Source of the DNA: Devosia sp.
Lineage (GTDB): Bacteria > Pseudomonadota > Alphaproteobacteria > Rhizobiales > Devosiaceae
Direction of reading: 5' to 3'
Assembly: GCA_025352765.1 (NCBI GenBank)
Contig: JANXSI010000702.1
Span: 1 to 7,218, forward strand
Length of the DNA: 7,218 nt
Shown here piece after piece: positions 1 to 7,218 of the stretch. Position 1 is the first letter of the stretch. The number at the start of each line of letters is the position of its first letter. The notes beneath the pieces are model-generated. The model made no database searches. It saw nothing but the letters and a program-made list of their open reading frames with translations, and was not told the origin of the DNA. The translations under genes were made by a program, and so were the position numbers.

Positions 1-79
1 CCGCAGCCAGCTCCATCGGCGACCCGATGCCAGGGCGGAAGCCGACGCGGACGCGACGCTTCGAGAGGTTGACGCGCGC

Positions 80-2214
<2,135 letters not shown>

Positions 2215-2218
<4 letters not shown>

Positions 2219-2370
2219 GCGGCCTCGTGGTGCTTATCCCGATCGCGCTGCTGCTGGGGCTGGGGGCGCTCGCGGCCTTCCTGTGGGCCGTTCGTTCCGG
2301 TCAATACGAGGACCTCAAGGGCGCTGCCGAGCGCATCCTCTCGGACGATCCGCACGATCGTCCCCAATAG
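2215..2370 (+). CDS. ccoS: CcoS/FixS, small cbb3-oxidase maturation protein
   Basis: A 51-residue single-pass membrane protein needed, in studied species, for cofactor insertion into cbb3-type cytochrome oxidase. It starts with GTG at 2215, overlapping the ccoI stop (GTGA, 2215-2218), with a GAGGA ribosome-binding site at 2203-2207, 7 nt upstream. Residues 4-25 form one hydrophobic helix. It is followed directly by the family hallmark AAFLWAVRSGQYEDLKG (residues 20-36) and then an ERIL-x-DD tail, which is the usual CcoS layout and length. The overlap indicates translational coupling with ccoI, matching the standard ccoGHIS order. The last codons contain a perfect 8-bp inverted repeat (2343-2363) and lie only 4 bp from the end of the convergent regulator gene. 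Recognition is by the hallmark motif plus context. Confidence 0.93.
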
Positions 2371-2407
2371 CTGGTCAGGTCGAAGCCACCCCGATGATCG
2401 TGCGGAT
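2343..2407. other. Overlapping inverted repeats at the convergent ccoS / gntR junction
   Basis: Two inverted repeats share sequence here. The first is a perfect 8-bp stem, GGACGATC (2343-2350) with GATCGTCC (2356-2363), around a 5-nt loop in the last codons of ccoS. The second is a perfect 12-bp pair, ATCCGCACGATC (2348-2359) with GATCGTGCGGAT (2396-2407), separated by 36 nt and linking the ends of both genes. The two cannot form at the same time. With only 4 bp between the two stop codons, any terminator must lie in coding sequence, so these are the best candidates for a shared transcription end. No T-run follows on either strand, so a classical intrinsic terminator is not supported. Confidence 0.4.
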
Positions 2408-3136
2408 TTCGCCTTCGACCACATCGAGGATGTGATTGATTGCCGCGCAGGCGGCGACCGGATCGGCGGCGACGATCGCATCGGCGAGGTCGCGGTGCGG
2501 CGGAAACGACTCCATGCCGAATTCATCGCGCCCGAATGGCGATTCGCCTGAGCGCTCGAGCGCGTGGTCGAGGCGTGACAGGATCTGTCCGAACATCGGA
2601 TTGCCGGACGCGTCGTAAATGGCACCGTGGAAGGCCGCATCCGCCCCGCGCCAGGGTCGTCGCGCGCCGACATCCTCGAGCAGCAGGTCGCAAAGGCGCG
2701 AAATTTCCTGGCGTTGCGCCGGGCTGGCATTGATCGTGGCCCGCCGGACCACGTCGTCCTCGAGCGCGCGGCGGACCTCGAGCAGCCTGAGCAGCGCTTC
2801 GCCTTCGAGCCGCACCATGGTCGGCACGAGGCCGCCACCTTTGGACGACGAGACGCGGGCCGCGAGGAATGTCCCGGCACCGCGCCGGCGGCGGATCAGC
2901 CCGAGACCTTCCCACCGGTTGAGCGCCTCGCGAATGGTCGAGCGACCAACCCCGAGTTTTTCGGCAAGCGTCACTTCGGGGGGCAGCTTGTCACCGACCC
3001 CAAGGCCTGCGCGCTCGATCATGTCCGCCAGCGCGTCGAGAATAGCGACGCCGCGGGTCTTGGTCTCGATGCGTTCTAGATAGTCGAGGGCATCCCGCCC
3101 ATCGGGTTCGATCAGCAGGTCGGATGTCCTGTCCAT
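2375..3136 (-). CDS. GntR-family transcriptional regulator, FadR/FCD subfamily
   Basis: A 253-residue DNA-binding regulator. Residues about 27-95 form the GntR winged helix-turn-helix, with the typical LPPEVTLAEKLGVGRSTIREA run at 51-71 and the wing RRRGAGTF at 83-90. Residues about 115-245 form the helical FCD ligand domain, with LEVRRALE (119-126) and DAAFH (166-170). D166, H170, H214 and H235 fit the Asp/His pattern that binds a metal in many FCD proteins, where the metal helps hold a small carboxylate ligand. The ATG at 3136 is preceded by GAGGA (3150-3146), 9 nt upstream. The gene lies downstream of, and in the same direction as, the transporter/PLP-enzyme operon, separated by 109 bp. 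It may therefore be partly co-transcribed and partly driven by its own promoter. By analogy it would repress that operon until the substrate or a product is present. The ligand cannot be told from the sequence. Confidence 0.9.
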   Translation of the reverse strand: MDRTSDLLIEPDGRDALDYLERIETKTRGVAILDALADMIERAGLGVGDKLPPEVTLAEKLGVGRSTIREALNRWEGLGLIRRRRGAGTFLAARVSSSKGGGLVPTMVRLEGEALLRLLEVRRALEDDVVRRATINASPAQRQEISRLCDLLLEDVGARRPWRGADAAFHGAIYDASGNPMFGQILSRLDHALERSGESPFGRDEFGMESFPPHRDLADAIVAADPVAACAAINHILDVVEGEIRTIIGVAST

Positions 3137-3245
3137 GGGGCCAGTTCCTCGGCCTTCGCCACGCGTTGCGTAATAGCCGCGCTCACCCTGCCGCTATGTC
3201 AGTAAGCCCCAAGATATGCAAGTAACGCGACGGGAGCGTGGGTGC
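3137..3245 (-). promoter_or_regulatory. Intergenic region upstream of gntR with paired 13-bp direct repeats (candidate operator/promoter)
   Basis: This 109-bp gap between the PLP-enzyme stop and the gntR start is the only sizeable non-coding stretch in the window. It contains two direct repeats, GCTATGTCAGTAA (3193-3205) and GATATGCAAGTAA (3213-3225). They match at 10 of 13 bases (core TATGNNAGTAA) and are offset by exactly 20 bp, about two helical turns. On the - strand a weak promoter can be drawn: CTGACA (3202-3197) as -35, inside the first repeat, and GGCTAT or GCTATT (near 3178-3172) as -10, with 18-19 bp between. The repeats would then cover and lie just upstream of the -35 site, suiting an autoregulatory operator. 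FCD regulators more often bind palindromes, so another factor could be responsible. No terminator-like hairpin with a T-run is visible after the PLP-enzyme gene. Confidence 0.35.
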
Positions 3246-4448
3246 TCACCCCCGAATTCGTTGCTTCTGTGGCTGTTGCAGACCTAACAGATCGCAGAGC
3301 GCGCCGATCAGCACGTCCATTTGCGCCGCGGTGTTGTACCCCTGGCAGGACAGCCGGGCGATGAAATGTCCCTGCCACTCGAAAACCGGGATCTCGATGC
3401 CGTATTTCGACAGCAGTTGGTCGTGCACCGCGATCGGATCGCAGGGCGGAATCGGCATCGCAACCATCTGCGGCGCGCTGAACTCGGGGCTCGACAGCGC
3501 CGGCAAGGCAGTGATCTCGCGCAGTCGCGCGGCGGTGTCCTGGGCAAGGCGATGGCAATCGGCGCTGATCTTCCACCAGTCATGCTCGCGGCGGAACGCG
3601 ATGGCTGCCGGCACAGCCAGCCAGGCGGAGGGGTCGCGCGTTCCCTGCATTTCGATCTCGTCGACGAAGGCCGAGTTGCCGAAGGGGCCGCGCACGCCCG
3701 GCTGCTTGTTGTCGGCGGTCCAGCCGTGGCTGATCACCAGCGGGTCGAGCATCGCCTGCCACTCGGGGCGCGCATGCACGAACCCCGAACCCTTGGGTGC
3801 CATCATCCACTTGTGGCAGTTGCCCGAATAGAAATCGGCCCCCAGTTCGTCGAGATTGAGCGGGATGTGACCGGGCGTGTGCGCCCCGTCGATGACGCTG
3901 AGAATGCCCCGCTTGCGCGCTTCGACAATCACGCTCTCGATCGGAAACAGCAGCGCCGTGGGCGACGTGATATGGCTGAGGAACACCACTTTGGTGCGCG
4001 CCGTCATGCCGGCCACCAGCGTGTCGTGAAACGCCTGAGCCGAGGTGAGCGGCAGCGGCACCTTGACCACGACGATCTTGGCGCCGCTCTTGCGCGCCAC
4101 GAACGCCCAGGTCTTGTCGAGTGCCGAATACTCGTGATCGGTGGTCAGGATCTCGTCGCCCTCGTGCAGGTCGAGGGAACGGATCACGACGTTGAGCCCG
4201 GTGGTGGCGTTGATCACCTGCGCGAGGTTGTCGGGGCTCGTGCCCATCTCCTTGGCCAGCACCTCGCGGGGCGTCCTCAGCAAGGCCGGAAGGCCGCCTC
4301 CAAGGAAGGCCACCGGCTGCCGCTCGAGCTTCTGCTGCCAGCGCTGGTAGTCTTCGAAAACCGGACGCGGACAGGCGCCGAACGAGCCGTGGTTGAGGAA
4401 CACGACATCGGGATCGAGCAAGAACTGCTGCGAGAGGTTGGTGGACAA
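3246..4448 (-). CDS. Class-V PLP-dependent enzyme, isopenicillin N epimerase-like
   Basis: A 400-residue fold-type I PLP enzyme of the aminotransferase class V superfamily (cysteine desulfurase / CefD-like branch). Visible features are FLNHGSFG (17-24), typical of the epimerase-like group; NATTGLN (80-86), for the cofactor phosphate; H105, expected to stack on the PLP ring; D187 in VIDGAH, pairing with the pyridine nitrogen; K213 in GNCHKW, the Schiff-base lysine; and R365 in ARLSCQGYN, a likely substrate-carboxylate arginine. No signal peptide is seen, so it should be cytoplasmic. The catalytic set looks complete. The start is TTG at 4448, one base after the upstream permease stop; an in-frame stop at 4463-4461 leaves no other upstream start. 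It ends the transporter operon, so it probably acts on the imported compound. Family members include epimerases, C-S lyases and desulfurases, so the reaction is not settled; a true role in beta-lactam synthesis is unlikely here. Confidence 0.87.
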   Translation of the reverse strand: MSTNLSQQFLLDPDVVFLNHGSFGACPRPVFEDYQRWQQKLERQPVAFLGGGLPALLRTPREVLAKEMGTSPDNLAQVINATTGLNVVIRSLDLHEGDEILTTDHEYSALDKTWAFVARKSGAKIVVVKVPLPLTSAQAFHDTLVAGMTARTKVVFLSHITSPTALLFPIESVIVEARKRGILSVIDGAHTPGHIPLNLDELGADFYSGNCHKWMMAPKGSGFVHARPEWQAMLDPLVISHGWTADNKQPGVRGPFGNSAFVDEIEMQGTRDPSAWLAVPAAIAFRREHDWWKISADCHRLAQDTAARLREITALPALSSPEFSAPQMVAMPIPPCDPIAVHDQLLSKYGIEIPVFEWQGHFIARLSCQGYNTAAQMDVLIGALCDLLGLQQPQKQRIRG

Positions 4449-4462
4449 TTCAGCGGCCTTTC
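4449..4462 (-). promoter_or_regulatory. Ribosome-binding site for the TTG-start PLP enzyme
   Basis: On the - strand GAAAGG (4462-4457) lies 8 nt before the TTG at 4448, inside the last codons of the DppC-type permease. This spacing supports TTG as the genuine start and implies coupling: the permease stop (4452-4450) sits between the site and the start codon. Confidence 0.6.
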
Positions 4463-5352
4463 AAGGTGGGATCGAACGCGTCCCTGAGGCCGTCGCCGAG
4501 CAGCGACGCCGAGAGGATGGTGATGGCGAGCGCGGCGGTCGGAAACACCGCCATGTGCCAGTAAAAGAACATGAAGTTCATGCCGACATTGATCATCTGG
4601 CCCCAGCTTGGGGTCGGGGGCTGGACGCCGATGCCAAGGAAGCTGAGGCTCGCCTCGAGCATCATGGCGAGCGGGATGGCCAGCACGAAGCCGACGATGA
4701 TCGGCGACACCGAATTGGGGATCAGGTGGCGCCAGATGATGTGCCAGGGCGAAGCGCCGAGCGCCTGCGCGGCGATAATGAACTCCTTCTCGCGGAAGGA
4801 TTTGACCTGCGCACGCACGAGGAGGCAGACATTGACCCAGCCGAACAGCGCCGCGATCAGGATGATCGCCCAGAGGCCGCCGCGGGTCACGCTGGCCAGC
4901 AGCAATGCCGCGAGCAGCGGCGGTACCACCGAGAACAGCTCGACGATGCGCATGATAACCCAGTCGAAGCGGCCGCCGAGATAACCTGCGAGCGCCCCGA
5001 GTGGCAGCCCGACGACGAGGCTGAACAGCGCCGCCGAAAAGCCGATGCCCAGCGAGACGCGGGCGCCATAGACAATGCGACCGAAGAAATCCCGGCCGAG
5101 GTCGTCGATGCCGAACCAGTGCTCTGCAGACGGGAAGGCGAGGGCCTGTGTCAGGAAAGCCTGTTCGTTGCCGCCCGTGCCGGTGATCAGCGGCGCAAAG
5201 ATCGCCATGAGGATGAGGATGATCAGCACGATCCCGGCACCGACAGCCGCCTTGTTGTCGGAAAAACGCCGCCAGGCGAAATAGAGCGGACTGCGCTGCC
5301 GCGGCCGATCCGGCTTGGCAAGCGGCGCGCTCGTGGTGGCGACCTCGGTCAT
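4450..5352 (-). CDS. Peptide-type ABC transporter permease, DppC/OppC family
   Basis: A 300-residue inner-membrane permease, half of the transmembrane channel of a binding-protein-dependent importer for dipeptides, oligopeptides or related small molecules. It has the DppC-type N-terminal extension, with a cytoplasmic segment rich in basic residues and a first membrane helix at about 37-57. The conserved stretch HWFGIDDLGRDFFGR follows at 78-92, then YGARVSL at 95-101. Further helices lie at about 103-125, 135-155, 160-180, 214-232 and 266-286. The coupling (EAA) loop at about 190-213 contains AAQALGAS and ends in HLIPN; it contacts the ATPase. The ATG at 5352 overlaps the DppB-type stop (ATGA, 5352-5349) and has GGAGGG 5 nt upstream. 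Length and order fit the family. The substrate cannot be read from the permease; homologues also carry nickel, glutathione and opines. Confidence 0.92.
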   Translation of the reverse strand: MTEVATTSAPLAKPDRPRQRSPLYFAWRRFSDNKAAVGAGIVLIILILMAIFAPLITGTGGNEQAFLTQALAFPSAEHWFGIDDLGRDFFGRIVYGARVSLGIGFSAALFSLVVGLPLGALAGYLGGRFDWVIMRIVELFSVVPPLLAALLLASVTRGGLWAIILIAALFGWVNVCLLVRAQVKSFREKEFIIAAQALGASPWHIIWRHLIPNSVSPIIVGFVLAIPLAMMLEASLSFLGIGVQPPTPSWGQMINVGMNFMFFYWHMAVFPTAALAITILSASLLGDGLRDAFDPTLKGR

Positions 5353-6281
5353 CGCTGCCCTCCGTCGATGCGGATGCGCGGGTTGAGCAACGCATAGAGG
5401 ATGTCGGAAACCAGATACGAGATGCAGAACAGCATGGTGATCAGCAGCATCAGTGCCATCTCGAGCGGATAGTCGCGCTTTTCGATCGACGAGACGAAAT
5501 AGGCGCCGAGCCCAGGCACCCGGAACATCTTTTCAACGAAGATCGAGCCGGTGGCGATGCCCACGAACATCGGCAGGAAGATCGTCACCATCGGGATCGC
5601 CGAGTTGCGCAGCACGTGCTGGAAGATCACCTTGCGCTCGCTGAGGCCCTTGGCGCGGAGCACCGTGACGAACGGCTTGTTGAGCGTGTCGAGCATCGCC
5701 GAGCGGGCGTAGCGGGCATAGGTCGCGAGCGGCACGGCAGCGTAGGCAAGGACTGGCAGCACCCAGCGCTGCGGTTCGCCCCAGCCGCTCGCCGGCAGCC
5801 AGTGGAGCCACACGGCGAATACGAGGATCATGAGCGTCGAAATCACGAACACCGGAATCGTCAGCCCCAGCGTCGCGACCGCCGATGCGATGTAGTCGAT
5901 CCAGCTGTTGCGGTTGAGCGCTGCGGTCATCCCCAGGAGGATGCCGAGCGGTGCACCCACCAGGATCCCGAGCCCGCCCAGCACGAGGCTTGGCAGCCAC
6001 GCATGGGCGATAAGCCCGATCACGGTTTCGCCCGGGCTCTGGAACGGCACGCCGAAGTCGAACCGCAGGGCACCCCACATATAGCGGAAGTACTGCACCC
6101 ACAGCGGCTGATCGAGCCCGAGCTGGGCCATCAGCCGCGCCTTGATGTTGTCGGGCAGGGGCATCTCGAAACCGTCGAACGGCCCGCCCGGGATTGAGTG
6201 CATCATCAAAAAGATGGCGATCGACACCACGATGAAGGTGACCAGCATCGAGAGCGTACGGCGGATGATGAAGTTGATCAT
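5349..6281 (-). CDS. Peptide-type ABC transporter permease, DppB/OppB family
   Basis: A 310-residue inner-membrane permease that should pair with the DppC-type protein encoded just downstream. Features in order: first membrane helix at about 8-28; LGLDQPLWVQYFRY (54-67), the usual periplasmic motif after helix one; membrane helices at about 97-121, 130-158, 174-190, 229-247 and 276-299; the EAA coupling loop at about 203-226 with RAKGLSE; FRVPGLG (253-259); and the C-terminal LLNPRIR (298-304). All are standard for DppB. The ATG at 6281 lies 13 nt after the ATPase stop, and its ribosome-binding site overlaps that stop. Its own stop overlaps the next start by 4 nt, so ATPase, both permeases and the PLP enzyme form one transcription unit. 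The periplasmic binding protein that sets specificity is not in the window. Confidence 0.92.
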   Translation of the reverse strand: MINFIIRRTLSMLVTFIVVSIAIFLMMHSIPGGPFDGFEMPLPDNIKARLMAQLGLDQPLWVQYFRYMWGALRFDFGVPFQSPGETVIGLIAHAWLPSLVLGGLGILVGAPLGILLGMTAALNRNSWIDYIASAVATLGLTIPVFVISTLMILVFAVWLHWLPASGWGEPQRWVLPVLAYAAVPLATYARYARSAMLDTLNKPFVTVLRAKGLSERKVIFQHVLRNSAIPMVTIFLPMFVGIATGSIFVEKMFRVPGLGAYFVSSIEKRDYPLEMALMLLITMLFCISYLVSDILYALLNPRIRIDGGQR

Positions 6282-6297
6282 GTTGGCCCGTTCCTCA
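6282..6297 (-). promoter_or_regulatory. Ribosome-binding site of the DppB-type gene, embedded in the ATPase stop codon
   Basis: On the - strand the ATPase stop TGA (6297-6295) is part of TGAGGA (6297-6292), which lies 10 nt before the DppB-type ATG at 6281. A ribosome ending on the ATPase would stop on the initiation site of the next gene, which suggests coupled translation. Confidence 0.55.
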
Positions 6298-7104
6298 TCG
6301 CGTCACGATCGCTTCGACGAAATGGCTGCCCGCCAGGGCCACCAGTTGCGGCTCGGCCGTATCGAGCAGCGGCGCGGTCTCGAGCTCCGATGCCCGAAGC
6401 CGCGGCGTGCGCGTCGCAATCTCCTCGGCGGTGAGGAAGGTGCGGCGTCGACGCGCCTTCGGATCGATGACCGGCACCGCATCGAGCAGCGACTGCGTAT
6501 ACGGGTGCCGCGCAGCGGCAAAAATTTGGTCCGTCGGCCCCCGCTCCACCACGCGGCCGCGCAGCATCACCACCACCTCGTCGGCGAGCGAGCGCACGAC
6601 CGAAAGATCGTGGCTGATGAACAGCATCGACAGCCCCATCGCCGACTGCAGGTCCTGCAGCAGGTTGACGATCTGCGCCTTGACCGAAACGTCGAGCGCC
6701 GAGGTCGGCTCGTCCGCCACCAGCACCGATGCGCCCAGGATGAGTGCACGCGCCACGGCAACGCGCTGCCGCTGGCCGCCCGACAATTCGTGCGGATAGC
6801 GGTTGGCGTAGCTCGCATCGAGCCCGACTTTTTCGAGCCAGGCGCCGGACTGCTCACGCCGCTCGGCGAGGGTGCCGATCGCATGGATGCCGAGCGGCTC
6901 GCCGACGATTTCGCCCAGCGTCATCATCGGATCGAGCGACGCATAGCTGTCCTGGAACACCACCTGCATCTGCCTGCGGAACGGCTTCAGATCCTTCTGG
7001 CTGAGATGGGTGATGTCGGTGCCGTCGAGCAGGATCTGCCCGCCGCTCGATCCCAGCAGGCGCAATGCGAGGAGTCCCGTCGTGGTCTTGCCCGAGCCGG
7101 ACTC
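6295..7104 (-). CDS. Peptide-type ABC transporter ATP-binding protein, DppF/OppF family, 5' end missing
   Basis: Cytoplasmic ATPase that powers the importer formed with the two permeases downstream. Credible coding begins at 7104, inside the Walker A motif (ESGSGKTT, 7104-7081), and gives 269 residues to the stop; the first several dozen residues are absent. Other motifs are the Q-loop FQD (Gln at 6954-6952), signature LSGGQRQR (6786-6763), Walker B VLVADEP (6726-6706) and the switch histidine in FISHD (6612-6610). HPYTQSLLDAVP (from 6507) marks the oligopeptide-transporter C-terminal extension. The Cys-containing GCxFxxRC motif usual in that extension is missing; about 50 other residues follow, ending HFVEAIVTR. 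An ATG at 7170 is open in frame, but its first 22 codons are antisense of this same gene and replace the first Walker A glycine, so it is not a real start. A partner DppD-type ATPase may lie outside the window. Confidence 0.92.
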   Translation of the reverse strand, partial: ESGSGKTTTGLLALRLLGSSGGQILLDGTDITHLSQKDLKPFRRQMQVVFQDSYASLDPMMTLGEIVGEPLGIHAIGTLAERREQSGAWLEKVGLDASYANRYPHELSGGQRQRVAVARALILGASVLVADEPTSALDVSVKAQIVNLLQDLQSAMGLSMLFISHDLSVVRSLADEVVVMLRGRVVERGPTDQIFAAARHPYTQSLLDAVPVIDPKARRRRTFLTAEEIATRTPRLRASELETAPLLDTAEPQLVALAGSHFVEAIVTR

Positions 7105-7218
7105 CTCGCATTGCGCCTGCTGGGATCGAGCGGCGGGCAGATCCTGCTCGATGGCACCGACATCACCCATCTCAGCCAGAAGGACTTGAAGCCGTTCCGC
7201 CGGCAGATGCAGGTGGTG
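6958..7218. repeat. Near-perfect 120-bp inverted repeat at the right end, arms 6958-7077 and 7099-7218
   Basis: Bases 7099-7218 are the reverse complement of 6958-7077 except at four positions, with a 21-bp centre (7078-7098) that codes for the Walker A region. The repeat runs to the last base of the window. The join is near a short natural dyad in the gene: GAGTCC (7104-7099) and GGACTC (7077-7072) on the - strand. The outer arm breaks the ATPase N-terminus, so it is not the gene's natural upstream sequence. Confidence 0.95.
7099..7218 (+). other. Inverted fragment of the ATPase gene, read on the + strand (40 intact codons)
   Basis: Read on the + strand from 7099, this arm encodes GLLALRLLGSSGG and on to QMQVV, the same 40 residues as the - strand ATPase between its Walker A motif and Q-loop. 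The four base differences are silent: GAC/GAT for Asp, GAT/GAC for Asp, CTG/TTG for Leu and AGG/CGG for Arg. The arm thus looks like a slice of a functional allele or close copy, not a random error product. It has no start or stop in the window and would continue to the right. Confidence 0.8.

Noticed and set aside
3240..3251. GGGTG-CT-CACCC mini-palindrome at the end of the PLP-enzyme gene as a terminator
   Set aside because: The 2-nt loop is too small for a stable hairpin of this stem, and no T-run follows.
3321..4487. 388-codon open frame on the + strand across the PLP-enzyme gene
   Set aside because: It is antisense to a gene with a full set of PLP-enzyme motifs; the translated product is Arg/His/Gly-rich shadow sequence.
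4393..5397. 334-codon open frame on the + strand across the permease gene
   Set aside because: It is antisense to a clear DppC-type permease, is highly charged and low in complexity as expected of GC-rich shadow frames, and has no recognisable motif.
7105..7170. ATG at 7170 as the start of the ABC ATPase
   Set aside because: The 22 codons before the Walker A glutamate are the antisense of the same gene from the inverted end arm and remove the first Walker A glycine.

Overview
This is a GC-rich window that looks like a 7.2-kb piece of an alphaproteobacterial genome. It carries a copper P-type ATPase of the CcoI/FixI type followed by CcoS, and a peptide-type ABC transporter with a GntR/FCD regulator. 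That gene style is common in Hyphomicrobiales (rhizobial or Devosia-like bacteria), but the taxonomic placement is inferred from gene content and composition only. The genes are tightly packed, with 4-nt stop/start overlaps.

Layout. On the + strand, the 3' part of a cbb3-oxidase maturation cluster runs from about 80 to 2370. It holds ccoI (5' end missing) and the small gene ccoS, overlapping by 4 nt. The cbb3 structural genes and ccoG/ccoH would be expected to the left, outside the window. Four bases after ccoS, in convergent orientation, begins a - strand set that reads right to left: an oligopeptide/dipeptide ABC ATPase (5' end missing, 7104-6295), a DppB-type permease (6281-5349), a DppC-type permease (5352-4450), a class-V PLP enzyme of the isopenicillin N epimerase-like group (4448-3246), and, after a 109-bp gap, a GntR/FadR-family regulator (3136-2375). 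The first four are spaced or overlapped as one operon. The substrate-binding protein and any second ATPase are expected to the right, outside the window. A reasonable but unproven reading is uptake of a small peptide or amino-acid-like compound, its conversion by the PLP enzyme, and control by the FCD-domain regulator sensing a carboxylate.

Both ends of the window fold back on themselves. Bases 1-79 are the exact reverse complement of 170-248. Bases 7099-7218 are the reverse complement of 6958-7077 with four differences, all silent in the ATPase reading frame. Neither end arm is a natural continuation of its gene: each inserts antisense sequence where conserved protein sequence should be. The left arm looks like a foldback (amplification or assembly chimera). 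The right arm looks like a join to a second, slightly diverged allele or copy of the same gene. The true neighbours of this region are therefore not visible.

I found no CRISPR array, RNA gene, mobile element or recognisable new multi-gene system. Beyond the ends, the most interesting items are a pair of 13-bp direct repeats exactly 20 bp apart upstream of the regulator, and two mutually exclusive inverted repeats at the convergent gene junction.
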